Shown: positions 51,183-64,000, counted from the first letter of the stretch. The stretch is 64,000 nt of DNA from Siderastrea siderea (GCA_964030785.1 OZ034968.1:37765186-37829185), one strand, 5' to 3'. Notes: generated by a model not told the origin, from the sequence alone. Numbers and translations are program-made.

Positions 51183-51386
51183 TTAACCCTTTAAGCCCCC
51201 AGTATCCACATGCATATTCTCCTTACTGTTCTCTCTATATTTCTTATGTTAGTAGTTGGGAGAATTCGATTAAAAATCAAGATATTTCATTTGTGGTGAT
51301 CATTTCCTTTACTCTCATGACCTGTATGTATGATCAACTAGTGATATCGTAAGGAGAAATTAGATGCTTGTCACTCTTGGGGCTAG
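51183..51386. repeat. TTAACCCTTTAAGCCCC element, short copy
   Basis: The left end ttaaccctttaagccccc, with the inverted tcttggggct near 51386, and shared interior words (ttagatgcttgtcact, gtggtgatcattt) relate it to 41160-41515. Confidence 0.5.
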
Positions 51387-52261
51387 AAGCTTCGATTGTA
51401 TTTGCCTGAGCCCAAACCAGTTTTCTCGCGTTATCGCGCGCTAATACACGTGGAAAAAATCTGGTGTTGTGGCACACCCTTCCCGCCATAGACATTCAGA
51501 TGTTTCACAGGGCAATCTTTGCTAGTGCCATTTTGTTTACATCTCAGTGTTGGCCGAGAGATTTGGTATACGGTATACAGCGGGGTCTAAAATTGGGTGT
51601 AAAGTTTTATCACTCGGAAATATGGGTACAAAATAAGGCCTGAAGTTTCTGAGGTTTCAAACAGTTTCCTCTAAAAACTCGGCATGGTAACTAAATTTTG
51701 TACCAGAGCTTTTCCTAGTTACAATATCTGTTTCTTTATCGGGTAAATTTCTGAATTGAAGATGTCGGTGAATGCCAGACGGTGGGGAGGGAGGGGTAGT
51801 CGCATAACGACATACCTGGAATAAATTACCCGATATATCCAAAAGTTTACCTCAAATAGAGACAGGAGCCCATCACCGCTGATAGAGAACGTAACTTCAA
51901 ATGATGTACTCAAAAGTTGCAGCATTTACAGTAAGAGACGTATGTATAAAGCCATAGAAATGTCCAAAATTGACAATCTTCAAAAAATATTCAATATTCA
52001 TAGAATTCTTGTCATGTTTGCTACAGTTTCCAGATTGCACGGTCCTGCCATTAATTTATCCTATTTCCTAAAAAAGACCAAAGAACGCCGACCTGTGCTG
52101 GAGTTTGTATGGAAATCTTGTACTGAAATGCTTTTCATTGGAATCACTACAAAATCACTACATGGATGAAATTGATAAAACGAAACCTGGTTTTTGCTTG
52201 CAAACGGACAATTTTCTCCAGGTAGTGGTTAATGCGATTGGCTGGTCTCAACCCGACGTCC
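51387..52261. other. Spacer without recognisable features
   Basis: AT-rich, several short frames on both strands, none with family resemblance or splice-linked partners. Confidence 0.4.
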
Positions 52262-52861
52262 TTAACCCTTTACCGTCAGCGTTTTCCCTTAGAAAAACGC
52301 ATTTTTTACCGCTAAAGCGGTTTTTGAAGTGCTTTGGTGCCAAATGCCACTAAACTTTGCTACAAAAGCGTTTTCTTACATTTTAGCTCAATTTTGAGCC
52401 AGCTTCTGAAAATTGTACATTATTTTGGCTTCACGCATGCGCATAAGCCAAAACATTTTTTTTTGGCTGATTCATTTCTAATTTTCTCTCGCTTCTTTTG
52501 CTTTCCTTTTTCTCTCCCTTTCTTTTCTCTTTATCTTCTACCCTTTATCACCTTTCTATCCACTGGAAAAGTTTTGGCCTCAGTCCTTCTAAAAACCTGG
52601 AAATGGAACATTGATCAACTAGGTGACTTGGCCTATTTTACCACCAACTTTGCAGCCAAAATTGGACACGTTTTTCTGGTATAGCCCTGCCAGAATTTGG
52701 TCGATATTCAAAATGGACACACGTATGGATGGATCTGTCCTTGCTGTGCTAGCTGCTTATCAAAACAATCTGGTGACGTCAAAAATGATGACGTCACAAG
52801 TGGCTGAATGGTTCCCGACTTCAACGTCGGGAAAATACAACTCTTGACGGAAAAGAGTTAA
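52262..52861 (+). repeat. ~600-bp TTAACCC-ended element, copy 3
   Basis: Begins ttaaccctttaccgtcagcg and ends tcttgacggaaaagagttaa, with gatgacgtcacaagtggctg near the right end as in copy 2. It ends about 235 bases before the SPATA24-like start codon. Confidence 0.6.
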
Positions 52862-53097
52862 CTAAACTATCGAAAATCGTTGATCACGACAAATCTTACT
52901 CGTTTGAGACTGATTTTGGTTGATTTGTCAGATTTAATGAAAAAAAGAACACATTTGAAACAAAAGGTCCTTTTCTTTAAAGTGGGTTTCATGACGAGCC
53001 CACAGCAGACGAAAGCTGCAAAGGAACTGGGTATGAAAATGAAAATGGACTAACCGAGGAAAACTGGATCGAGTAAAAAAGGCGGTCAATTTCCAAA

Positions 53098-56000
53098 ATG
53101 GAATCCATGACAGACGAATCAGAACCTTCTTACACGATTGTAAACAAACAGCTTCAAGATGTTATACGCTTCCAACACACGGTTATAGCTAGAATGAAAG
53201 CCAAGGTAAGGAAGCAATGGATCCAACAGCTCTGCAAACTCTGTGCTTTAATCATGGTTTCTTATAAATTTCAAACTTCAAGCCTTGAAGAACCTCTTGT
53301 AAGCCTGACTAGCCATATAGTTTAGCGTCCATTTTTATCAAATTCTGAAAGAATGAACTAGGCTAGTCAAGTAAAACAGAAGTCACTGGCAGCATATTGC
53401 GTTCCTCACCAAAGTCTAAACGACAGGCTAGAGAGTCCACCATACAATATACTAGTTGATGACATTTTAAAACAAAATTAAAACCCTTTGGATCTCAGCA
53501 TGGAAATTGTAAGCCAACTGCTTAGACTTCTTGAAATCTCCTTAAAAGTTGATAAATAAAAGTAAGAATTCAATTTCATAGTGTATGCTTTTAGGCTTGA
53601 GTTTCAGGCCTTGTAGAAGAGGACTGGATGTATTTCTACTAAAATTTGGATTTATCAACTGAATTGATAAGATAAAATTGGCCACAGTAAAGAAATTAAG
53701 CATTAAAAGCTGGCATTTCGACTGTTAGCCCAGCAACATAGCAAATCCTTATCAACTCAGGTGATAAAATTCAATATATCCAACATGGAATCACTCAAAA
53801 TCCTTTTGTTAATTTTTTGGGTTTCAGATGTCAAAAGGTGATGATCGTGTAGCACGTGAAGAGTATGACAAATTAGCCAGGGAACTGGAGGTAAAGTTAA
53901 ATTCTCAAATGAAATACAAATTATTAAAATCGCCGTTCAGTTTTGTCAAAAAATGTTTTCATATTTAGCAGGATATGATATTAATGTCCTTGAGAAAACC
54001 AGTTTGCTCTTTGGTTTGTTTACACGAATAGGAGGAAAAACTTGAACATGTGCGAACAAAAGCTAAACTTGCCAGTGAGAGTGAAAAATTACAGTTTGCA
54101 CTAGGAGAAATAGATATCTTAAACAAGCAAATTCAGAGAGAAAAAGCAACCTTTGAGAATGCGTAAGTACATATTTGCTTGCAAGCCTTGTATGTAATGT
54201 GCTATTATACACAAAGTTTTATTGTGGACACCTCAGGAAGAGAACACCAAAACAAGGCGGGTGAAGCTAGAATGAAAATAATTTTTCCCAGAATCAGTAT
54301 CAATGGGATATTCTTTTGTGAGCCTACAATCAGTACACAAGTCGCTGGAACACCCTCCCTTCCAATCCCCTATACAATGTTGCATAGTGTGGTGAGTGCT
54401 TGTCCTCATCTGTTTGGTTGAAACTTTTTTTACAACATTAATTGTATTGTGGGAGATGGAGGGAGACACAATTGTACCAAAAGTGTTCCAACAAAGTGAC
54501 ACTGATTGTAGCTCCTTTTCCAAAATGTAGAAAACTCCCAAGAAATCCTATACAGGATCCAGATGTGGGCAATAATCCTAATCATGATTCATAGAATTCT
54601 AAGATCCAGTAGAATCTTACAGCATTCTGCCCGCACAAGATCCTATAGGATCCTACAGGATCTTAAATGGGATCCTAGTAGATGTATAGGATCCTGGAGG
54701 ATCTTAAATAGGATTTTATTAGGATCCTATGTTAGTATCCTATCAAGATCCTGTGTAAGATTTCTACCAGGGTACTTAAACTAATTCTTGCTTCACCTGC
54801 CTCATTTTCATGTTCTTGTTTCATGCATTTCATTTAATATATTCTTTCAAGTTTCCAAGGGCAAGCTAAAATTTTTTGCCTTACAGTGCCATGCCCAAAA
54901 GTATAGACTAGTTACAAGTAGTCCCTCTTTCCTCTTGGGTTGGTCCAGCGGCAGAAAAGAACACACAAGCAAGCATACCCCCACCACAGAGGGTCAATGG
55001 AAATTCCAATGGGGAAGGGGGTCTCAAAGGCCAAAATTTTTTAAGGAAAGTATCAGCCTAAACTGGAATTTCCAGAGGGGTGGGGGGTTCAAACCAAGAA
55101 ACCCTCCTTGGGGGTGTACGGACATTTTCTGGAACCACACATTGCTTGTAAGTGTGTGGTAATTAATGTGTTGTGCATATGTTCCCTACATATTAAGCAG
55201 CTCACTCTACACACTTCATGTTTCCATGCGGCAGGTGATTTTCCTGCTCTTGCAAGTTCTTTTCACTTGAAAAAACAAACAAACAAAAAAACATTTGTAA
55301 ATTTCAATTTGATCTGGACACAGAGGATGAAGAGCTAGAGCTGCTAATTCCCATTGCCCTTTATTAATTTCCATTTATATGCTTGACTCTCCTGTAAGAA
55401 AAGAGGGACTTCTAGTGGTCTTCTAAGGTGTGACCACTTTCAACTAGATTGAATACAGTCTTTGATGGTGATTGAATGTGTGACCAGGTTTGGTTCAGTT
55501 TAAACTAAAGGGGAAAATGAATCCTTTCCTACTTGATCTCTATAATATTTATTTTTAATTAATATCTGCTCCAGACATAAGTAGTGCAAAATGCAGGTTT
55601 TTCAAGCTTTGGGTGGTTCAGAAATTTCTTCACATTTTTAAACAGCAGCATAATTATTTTGATCTCTTTCCAAGTTAAGTTTGAACAAATTTTCCTTTGG
55701 TGTGATAAAAGTGGAAAACTTAGCCAAACCTTCTTAGTGTAGAGACTGTCACAAGTTCTTATAAAATGTACATGTACAATACATTATTCAGCTCTGTTGC
55801 TCTAGACCTTTTGTTCTAAGGTATACACATTTATTCATACAAATAACTCACCTGCAGTCTGATATAAATTAATATTAATATGAACCTTGGATGCAGGTAT
55901 GGTCAGGTTAAAAGCAAAGCATTGGAAGAGAGTCAAGAAAAGAAAGAGTTTCAAACAAAATGCCAAGGTCAGCTTCCATTTTTTGTGTTTAAGTTTGATC

Positions 56001-56828
56001 TAAGAGTCTATTTTTCAGTTTTAATTGTAGAGTTTGATTTTTTGTTTCAGTTTGATCTTATGGTGATTCATCTTGCTATTCTCTTGAATTCAATAACTTT
56101 AAATTCTCATACATTGTAAGGGTTTCTTTGATTTATATTTTTGTTTCCTAACAACTTAGCTGGTGACTGAAATTGTCATTGTAGAGTGTCATTTATAATC
56201 TTTGATAGGTATTCCATTAAGGCAAGGGACTGGTAGTTAAAAGCACTATAATTACATTTTAAAGTGGTACTATGATAAAAAAATCAATAGTTTTTCTTCA
56301 GATTTCAAAACTTTGCTTACTAAACAATCCCTAAGTGAAATTTTAAGCCTTGATTTTAAGAAGAAGACTGTTTATTTAAACTGCAATTTTCTGATTTAAT
56401 GGTCTGCCATTATTACACGAGAAAGGATACAATGGTGTCATTCACATGCAGTGTGTGTGAAAGGGGCTTATTTAGCTAGTATGCAGCACAGGAGCTCATG
56501 AGTATTGTTCCCATTTGAGTCTGGGTCCCATTTGAATTATTATTTTGAGGTCATTTGTTCATTTGTAATGTTCAATGTTCTAATGAATTGTTTGTTTTGA
56601 ATTTTAGCGATGGAAGAGCTCTGCTCCAAGCAGGATGATATTCTAACAACAAAAGATGCCAAAATCAAAGAGTTAAAACAACGATTGGTGCGCCAAAAAC
56701 AAATTCATCAACAACAGCTTTCTGACTTGGACATTCATCGACAACAGGAACAATACATTAATTATAACACACAGCAAACTCAAGAGAACACCAAAAGGAC
56801 TCGTCAGAAAAGAGTGACTTTTAGATAA
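53098..56828 (+). CDS. SPATA24: SPATA24-like coiled-coil protein, 5 exons, 197 aa
   Basis: Exons 53098-53205, 53828-53890, 54032-54162, 55897-55967 and 56608-56828 join in phase (0, 0, 2, 1) to 198 codons including TAA. The protein is almost wholly coiled coil. Blocks match what is remembered of vertebrate SPATA24 in order: LQDVIRFQHTVI near the N-terminus, EEYDKLARELEEEK, KLQFALGEIDILNKQIQREK, VKSKALEESQEKK, and KQDDILTTKDAKIKELKQRL then QKQIHQQQLSD. Vertebrate SPATA24 is about 205 residues and is linked to spermatogenesis and chromatin/TBP-like factor binding; the role in this organism is unknown. Exon 1 starts in aaaATGG and has no signal peptide. Confidence 0.8.
53650..53775. repeat. Short inverted repeat in SPATA24-like intron 1
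   Basis: tttatcaactgaattgataa at the left and ccttatcaactcaggtgata at the right share the gttgataa core. The same core occurs at 19797-19819 in tankyrase intron 1. Probably a small mobile repeat. Confidence 0.35.
54550..54775. repeat. Degenerate AGGATCCTA repeat cluster
   Basis: Many variants of aggatcctatagg and ggatcttaaat without strict period. Low-complexity sequence in SPATA24-like intron 3. Confidence 0.65.
54947..55141. repeat. MITE-like element, TGTGGTTCC family, third-gene copy
   Basis: The right end ggacattttctggaaccaca and internal cataccccc, ggaattt and ggggtgtac blocks match the family seen in tankyrase introns. The left end is degenerate (caagcatacccccaccacag). Confidence 0.55.
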
Positions 56829-56857
56829 CATATGCCTTGTCACACTCATAAATAAGA

Positions 56858-56863
56858 AATAAA
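56858..56863 (+). terminator. Polyadenylation signal of the SPATA24-like gene
   Basis: AATAAA about 30 bases after the stop codon. Confidence 0.55.
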
Positions 56864-56879
56864 CAATTGATATTGTCAA

Positions 56880-58440
56880 AACGAATGGGAGAAGGGTTTT
56901 AAATTATCCAGAGGTATTACCTTGTACTAGGCTTCATCTCTACTACTGACAGTAAGTTTCACAATATTTCCTGTGAGTTGACAGTCTCGTCTTTCTCGTA
57001 CTTGTCTCTTGTTTTTTTAGAGACAACTAATACAACTTGAAAGATCAAAACAAGAAACTTGTAGGGAAAGAAACATGAGAAAAATTTTCTTCGGACACAT
57101 CTTATTCCTTGAAAAATTGTTCAAATAGCACATCATAAACATTTTGATACGGTCCAGTGTTTCAACGTACACACTTGTAGATAGTTAAGTACATTAACTG
57201 GTGTTGGCCTTGCCTAGTGGTATGGATGTTTGAATGCAACAAAGAGACTATTTTAACAATAATGACACTCAATTTTGTGAAGACTAAGATAACTTATTTT
57301 TGTAAATGCACAGAGAATTGAAAATACAATTGAAAAGTATGTAATACACACAAAAAACTATTCTTGTACAAAATGTAAATTGAGTGTTTTAAAGGAGTAC
57401 ATCACTAACCCATGCAATGCAGCATTTGTAAAAATACATTTCTCATGATTTTGTTTAGGTTATGCAGTAAGATATTAAGTTGCGACATGTTGCATCCGTA
57501 GCTTTTTACACTGAGTGATCCTATTTGTTTGTTTAAAAAGATTAAAATAATTTTCTTGTACTTTATTAAAAATTGTTTCATAATCAATGCCAACAGTACT
57601 TTTTTCTATGTGGTTAAATCCAAAAGTGTCAATATCCATTTTTAGTTACCATTCTGGCTTTTTCAAAACAAGTCTAACATACAAAACAAAACATACACGT
57701 TTCTTGTGAACACGTTTCTTGTGAACGTGAGTTTTGTTCACCTGTTCATTGTCAAGTTATTCAAACTCAAAGGTTTTACCTGTACACCCAAGATTCATTT
57801 TGAAACAAACTATGAGGCTTTGGCCCATTAATACACTGTTGTAATATCCCAGTAGAATAGAGGTAAAAATAAGAGAAGAGGTGTCTATCTTGGAGACAGT
57901 AGGAACTTGAGCATGGACGCATGGCAACCAAAGTTGAATGTTTCTCTTTACATTCATTTTGAAGCCTCTTTTGTCTGCATAGGCCTCCTACAGTCACACC
58001 TTCACTGCGTGCTTGGGAAAAAACGCGCAGAGGCCGGGTAGAGGGAAAAAAGTAAAGCGTGTGGGTACTCTTCTCATCATTCCCTGCGCTCCCTTTTTCT
58101 CTCCCCCATGCTCCCGCTTCTGTTTTCTCTTTCACTGTTGTTTACTAACAGGAGTCTGTGCAGATGAGAGAGCCAAAACAAGATATTTTATGCCTTTGAT
58201 GGGAAGTAAAAACAAGCCAACTAAGGGAACATTTTGACTTCTGGTTGCCATCTGTGGCTCACGACCGTCTTGCATAAGGTTTTGTAAAGGTCCTTGAAAA
58301 CGTGGAAATCGCGCATTTTCAGTAGTTCAGTTTTCAGTCCTTGAGCCTGGAAAGTCATGGAATTTAATAACAGTGTTTACTGTCGAAAATAAATTAATGG
58401 TTGGTCTTTTGTAAATAAACAGAGAGAAGGAAACAAGTAG
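56880..58440. other. Intergenic spacer
   Basis: No exon with support on either strand; AT-rich with scattered short frames. cacgtttcttgtgaa is repeated twice in tandem near 57697-57725. Confidence 0.4.
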
Positions 58441-58444
58441 TAAG

Positions 58445-58671
58445 GTGTGCGTTTCGCGAAAGCTCCGAAACTTTTCGGGTCGATTTCGGACACGATAATT
58501 CACACATAATTCAGACAAAGACATTTCTAAGCATGAAACTTTGCTATTAGTTAAACATTTCTTATCTTAATGACAAGCTAAAATAACAGGTTTGTTCAAT
58601 GAGCAGTTCATACTTTTACGAATGGCTTTTCGGGACCGAAAACGTTTCGAAGCTTTCGAGAAACGCACTCC
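58445..58671. repeat. Inverted-repeat element GTGCGTTTCGCGAAAGC
   Basis: gtgcgtttcgcgaaagctcc at the left mirrors agctttcgagaaacgcac at the right, and the inner motifs aacttttcggg and cttttcgggacc also pair. Intergenic. Confidence 0.55.
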
Positions 58672-59709
58672 AGGAAACAGATCTGGGTACAAATTCACAG
58701 TAACAATTGGTCTATTTGAGGTCTTGGAAAGCTGTTAAAAGGTCATTAAAAATGATGGAATCTCAAAGCCTTGTGTAGTGCCCTTTTTAGATAGATCTGT
58801 GTTAGAGGTGTCCTCCTTGGAGAATTGACTGCTATCATTGGTGGATCCATGCGTTCTTTATGTTAGCAGGAGGCTTGGAGTATGAAAAAGGAGGGAGGGA
58901 GGGGAGGAACAAGGGGAAAGGCATTTGACCCTAAAATTTTAAAATCAAAGTTAAGTCAGGCAGGCAGAAATTATGCTATATTTAAAATAGCTGAATGGTC
59001 TGAGTAGACACTCGCTCCTAAAGGTCGTGAGTTAAAAGTAGAAGAGCTTTAATTTGGGTAAAAGTGGTATTTTCTGTAACCGAGTTTGCAGCCAGTTCAA
59101 CCTATGAGCAAAAACTACATACGATCACTACGTGATGTTGTTACAAAAACGCACTTCCTCTTCTGTTTTATTTTCTTTCTTTGGTTATCACCCTGCCAAA
59201 TTCCGCATTCTGGAAATATTTTTTCCTAATACCGAAAGTTGACTGCTGTTTTCATATCGAAGCAAGAAGTTCACAAATTAGATTGGTCTACAACATCCTG
59301 CCGTATTAGCCACCAATCCCTATACTCATAACATGAATAAGGTACTATCTGTCATTATTTATTCCCTTATACTCCCAAAACAGCATCGATGTTCCTTGTC
59401 TGGTCAAAGGCGCTTACTCGATTGCGTCTCTGCACTTCGCCAGAAACCGGAAATTGCATTTTCACCGGAAGTGTCCGAGAAGTCGTAGGCGCATGGATAA
59501 AGAAAGAAAACGCTGACTCAAAATGAGTCATGACAATAACAATACGGCGGGAGAGAGCTGTGAAAAAAATTGGAGCTACAAATGTTTAAAGTATCGCTTC
59601 CTTTGTAGAAAATAACACGGGCATGGCCAAACCAGCCGTTCCTTTTACTTGTCTGTGCTACCTTTAACAGTTTACCAGAGCCTTAGAGTACTGCGTGTCT
59701 TGTAAAGTC

Positions 59710-62700
59710 ATGAATTCTAACCGGCCTGCTAGTCGGGTAAGTGGACAAGGTACAAAGTTTAGGAAGCTGCCAGTTTTGAAATTCCTGTAGAAAACTCTTT
59801 ATGTGAGCTTAAATTTAAGTTTCGTTCTCCGTTAGAAAACGGTTCAATATGTATAGGAGTGCTTTTTTCTTCTGATATGTTTTATTTATAAAAGGGAGCC
59901 TTTTTCGCCTGTTTAAAAATCAGTTAAGCTTATAAAATTGAATCTTACTGCGAGAGACTGATAATGTAAAATCCCGGTTGTAAGCCCACCCAGTTTTTGG
60001 CCCACCAGTGTGGTAACAAAACATAAATCCGGTAATATTCCCTTCCAGGTGTATCGTTATCATACAACCTCTCCTGTTGGGCAATTTCTTCAAAGCTTAA
60101 AGGCGCAATGTCGTTGTGTTTTTCTTCGTTTTTTTTTTTTAATTTTAATTTTAGTCAAAATTATGTACGAAATTCATGTTGGTAGCTGACCATACATGAA
60201 TTGCTTCTTGACCAATAAGGAGACAATTCAAGTGGATCCTCAAAGATCTTTAACAAAGACATTAGGGAAGAACTTAAAATGTGAGCCTGACTTTTTCAAA
60301 TTGGGATCTTTTCCTGGCCAGCCAAAGTGAAAGATACTGATGACTGCTGTGCACTAGAATAACCATTTTCCTAAAAACTGGACCCTTATTTTTTGGCTTC
60401 CACTGATGCAAATGTGTTTTCCCAATATCGTGTGCAAGCTGTACATTTTCAGGGAGGTATATTAAACATTAGCAACACTGAGCAGGAAGGAAGTCTCAAA
60501 AGGCTGTCTAGGCTTTAATATTGAGGAGACTCCCTGTTAATTTACATCAGTGGTGTTATTTGATGATATGGACAACAGAGGCTCTTAAAAGATTACCCAA
60601 AATAATGTTCACCACCACAGTATTTTGTTATTGCCAACCTAAAACCCTTACAGACTTGAATAAGCCAAGGACTTACAACTGCGGTTTGTGAGCTCAAACT
60701 GCAGGAGATACAAACAAACAGACTATGAAGCAGCCACTTGGCTATGCAAACTTGCAAATAACAGCTGGTCATCGGACCAATGTCCTATAAGTTTTAGGTT
60801 TTGACCGGCGAAAGCTAAGCCTGGTCGGACACTCTGACCGGGGATTTCTGATTGAGTAAAAAAGAAACTTGAACTTCGTGGCCAAATATCAAGCAACTTT
60901 ATTTTCTAATTAAATTACACGCACCTCGTGTATTCTCTCAAGCCACGTACTAAACAGGCGCCAATATGTTCCATGTTAATCTGCGCAATTTGCAGTCACA
61001 TCCTAAAAGATAATCAGGCTGCATTTAAGGTGAATTATATTCGACCAAATACAACTAAAATCTCAGGCCTCATTTTATTACTTGTTGTCTGCTGTCTGCA
61101 AGTTTTCTGGGTTTATATCTACCGTCGCAATTTGACCCGATTGAAGTTTATGCTAGCCTTCAAATTTGATATACCCGAAATTGCGTGAATGTGCAATACT
61201 GTAAGTCACGCTTCCTAGTCACGATCAATTTCAATGCCAAATACGATTTAATTTTCCAATTCAAGCTCACAATTTCAATTGAAAATTGAAAAAAAAGTAC
61301 CATCCGTTGTTTTAAAACGTCTGTTTTGTGAAGGGGGAGATAGTTAATGACACTAGATAGTTTCAGCGTGCTAAATACACAACAATGCTTTTTGATCTTT
61401 TTCTGTTCAGTTGACACTGAAAACAATGTCCAATCATTCACGGAAAAATTACGGTCAGAAAGTGTCGAATAATTCACTTCAACCAATTTCAACTCTCAGA
61501 ATGTTATTGCGAGTTTTCATATTCCATCTGGTGAAATTCATGCCAAGCTGACAAGCTGCCTATCGCTTCATCGCTTCAGTAATGTTCCGTAGTTATCGCC
61601 ATGGGAAAATACGTGGTAAAACAGAGAGAGCACGTGAATGCGAGTGAGTGAAAAACAAACTGTCAAAGTTTGTGGACTGTTAAGACTTGTGTTTGCATTT
61701 AATAGCTTCGATAATCCGTGAAAAATTGTTTGGTTAACAAGCAAAGGATTTCTTTCAATGGCAGTATGATCCACAGTCAGATCTTAAGTCACTGAAGAAA
61801 AATCTTGACCGAAGTTTCGATGAGGAAATTGAAGGTGTCCAGCAACTACGATGAAGTGACAGCCAAACACTTCGTCCGGACAAAAAAACCAAAAACCCAG
61901 GAAAGTCTACAAACAATGTCCAGCCAAATGTGTCCTAAGGCAAGATTCTTCTGGGGACCTCAGTTCATCAGAAAAATCTGAAGAGACTTTCTTTAAAAGC
62001 GATGAGGAAGACACAGACTATTATTAAACCATTTTTGTCTGCATGAGGCCCCGAAAAAAAAAAGCTACTGTACAGTAGTGCTGTGTATTTTATGAAATTA
62101 ATATCTCAAGCTGAAGGGAAATTGAAATATTGAAATGCGGGAAATGGATTGCACTCTCTCCTCTTCTCACTTCTAACTATGAAAATTATTTTTGTCCGAC
62201 CATACTGGCTTCTTGTCCGGCCAAAACTTGACCCTGGCCTGACAAATGACCTGCTTATGGACAAAAAATATTTGCAAGCTTGCTATGTTTTGGCAAAAAA
62301 TTTGTCTTCTGTTTTCTCTAGTTTAATAAGCATGTTCATGATTTTTGGATGTCTACAGTTATAAATAAGCTTACTGATTTAAGACAGCCTGATTCAGGCT
62401 AACTTTACAACTTGGGCCATGTCCACATTATAGCGTTTTACAATTCCTTTTGAAATACACTGTATCCATTGATAATATAATCAATGGCAACTAGCAGACT
62501 TCTTGAAACAGAAACAACCACAAAAGATTGAAATCTATCAAACAGAATCATGTTACTTGATCTTTTAAACCCATGCAACTAAATAAGTTATAAAGTTCTT
62601 GGTTTCCTAAGATATTCACTGTGATTGATGATCTTGTAAAACATCAGTTGGTTTTAAAGTTGTGCCTCAGTCTTTTCATGTCATTGAATGGCATGTTTAA

Positions 62701-63024
62701 TTCCGGCATAGTTGAATTTGAATGCAGTGGAGTAACAGTCAATGTCTAAATGTGTTTTATGCCATGTGCCCTGTTTTCAAGCTGTGTTAACTCTGTTACA
62801 AGCAGCCCATGTGCAATTAAATTAACTTGCAATGTCAAGGCTCAAAAAATGGAAAAGGTCTAATGTGTTAACAACATTTTTTTACACATTTCTAGGGACG
62901 CAAGCGAAAAAAGAGAGCAGTTGCAAATGTCACACCTCCTTTAGACCAGCCGTCAACTTCCTCAGCTCTTTGTGAGGAACAGGATTTTCCAGCTAGTGCC
63001 CAGGAAGAAATAACCCCTCTTCAG
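59710..63024 (+). CDS. Unrecognised gene, first two coding exons (continues past window)
   Basis: Exon 1, 59710-59736, is MNSNRPASR followed by a gtaagt donor. Exon 2, 62896-63024, has a ttctag acceptor and reads GRKRKKRAVANVTPP then LDQPSTSSALCEEQD and QEEITPLQ, followed by gtaatg. Both junctions are phase 0. The basic GRKRKKR looks like a nuclear localisation signal; the rest is acidic and Ser-rich, likely disordered. Family unknown. Exon 2 is the better supported; exon 1 is short and rests on the splice signals. No third exon was found before the right edge. Confidence 0.4.
61780..62027 (+). other. Possible coding remnant in the intron
   Basis: A frame ending TAA at about 62027 reads SSGDLSSSEKSEETFFKSDE then EDTDYY, with codon-like composition. 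Upstream, a different frame reads LDRSFDEEIEGVQQLR then stop. The pieces do not join without frame changes. Could be an old pseudogene or transposon fragment. Confidence 0.2.
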
Positions 63025-63337
63025 GTAATGATTGTTTCAACTTTGTGAGCTCCCCTAGCCTCATTTGCGGGCAACTTGAAGGGAAAAGGAGTACGGTACT
63101 TAAAAGGAAAAGAAGCGCTTCAAGTCAAAAGGAAAAAAGATCACTTAAAAAGAGATTGGGAAAAAGTTGGTGCAAGTCCTTTTGTTTTAGTCTTAGAGCT
63201 GCCTGCAGGGGGGCTAGAGCTTCCCCACCTGTGGGTTAGGGGAGGAGTCAGCTGAAGACATTTCAGACTACCATCTCCAGAGTTTTTGTCTTGCATGTCA
63301 ACATGTGCATAAATTGAAGTTTGCCTTGTAATTTTGT

Positions 63338-63365
63338 TTTTTGTTGTTGTTGTTGTTGTTGTTGG
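63338..63365. repeat. (GTT)n microsatellite
   Basis: About eight tandem gtt units followed by a T run. Confidence 0.8.
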
Positions 63366-64000
63366 TTTTTTTTTTTGCATTAAGTGATTTTTAAGGTGAG
63401 GGTTTTGAGTCTTCAGAAATTAGAGTTTTTAGAGACATTTGTGAACAATGTTAACAGTGAGCAAAGTGAAAGTATAAGGCCATCCAGACTGCCTACTAGG
63501 TTCTACTAGGCCTGCAAAACAATTGAAGGGCAGAGAGCATAACCATCTTATGTCGAATGTTAGGCCGTTTTTCCATTTTGCTCAAAACTGCCTGAATTTT
63601 AGCATGTGACCTTCTCTTCATTCATAGAACATTGCCCACATAATTTTTTTGACCGATTTTCGCTTCGTTTTCGAGAAAAACGAGGCCAAAAAGTCAAGTC
63701 GGCGTCATTTGTAAAACAACAGAAACAAAAGAAACCAGAGCTCTGTGTTTCTGTAGACAATGAAATGAACGCAACGACGGGGCAAGAAAGCTGCTTTTCG
63801 AGTGATTATCTAATTCAATCACTGATCTTTGCGTATAAACGTTTGTTGAGCAGCGCAGTTTCCTCGCAAATAAGCCCTTTCCTGTCCTATATGACAGGAA
63901 ATAAAGCGGTGTCACATGCATGTGCCGGGCGATACAAACTTCATATCGCGGCGGAGCGGCGAACAAAAAAAACCAAGACAATACCGAGAATCAACCATGA
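63366..64000. other. Right-edge sequence without recognised features
   Basis: Short open frames on both strands, none with family resemblance. Presumably intron of the gene starting at 59710. Confidence 0.35.

Overview
The window is nuclear DNA from an invertebrate animal. Cnidaria is most likely, probably an anthozoan such as a stony coral. The reasons are GT-AG introns throughout, a short-chain collagen C4-like membrane protein, a TRIM-type NHL protein, a gag / RT-RNase H / tyrosine-recombinase retroelement, tRNA-derived SINEs, and introns full of short inverted-repeat DNA elements. The species call is inference. The splice models were built by hand from reading frame, splice consensus and remembered protein families; no search was run.

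Layout. 1-835 (+): the 3' end of a TRIM/NHL-repeat gene. 1.9-4.9 kb and 7.7-16.1 kb: two diverged tandem copies of a minus-strand collagen-C4-like locus. Copy A is decayed. Copy B keeps a membrane/coiled-coil first exon (15746-15283), a 63-bp Gly-X-Y exon (7336-7274) and a C4-type C-terminal exon (about 6763-6354), but the exon phases do not fully join. Copy B is split by a 6.4-kb tyrosine-recombinase retroelement (8409-14797, minus sense). That element has imperfect inverted termini, a CCHC gag, an RT-RNase H ORF and a frameshifted recombinase ORF. Each of its three ORFs starts just after a good 3' splice site in phase 0, and a 69-codon leader exon ends at a phase-0 donor. One leader could therefore be spliced to any of the three.

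17032-48534 (+): a complete tankyrase gene in 35 exons, 1165 codons plus stop. It has the five ankyrin clusters, SAM domain and PARP domain with His-Tyr-Glu and the CHCC zinc site intact. Its introns hold many inverted-repeat elements whose flanking duplications suggest PIF/Harbinger (TTA, TAA), mariner-like (TA), hAT-like (8 bp) and piggyBac-like (TTAA) origins, plus SINEs. 48.5-53.1 kb is intergenic and repeat rich. 53098-56828 (+): a five-exon SPATA24-like coiled-coil gene of 197 aa. 56.8-59.7 kb is intergenic. 59710-63024 (+): the first two coding exons of an unrecognised gene running off the right edge.

The best candidate for something new is the shared-leader splicing architecture of the retroelement. 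Next are the ~600-bp TTAACCC-ended repeat family (three copies) and a hammerhead-like fold at 16.5 kb.
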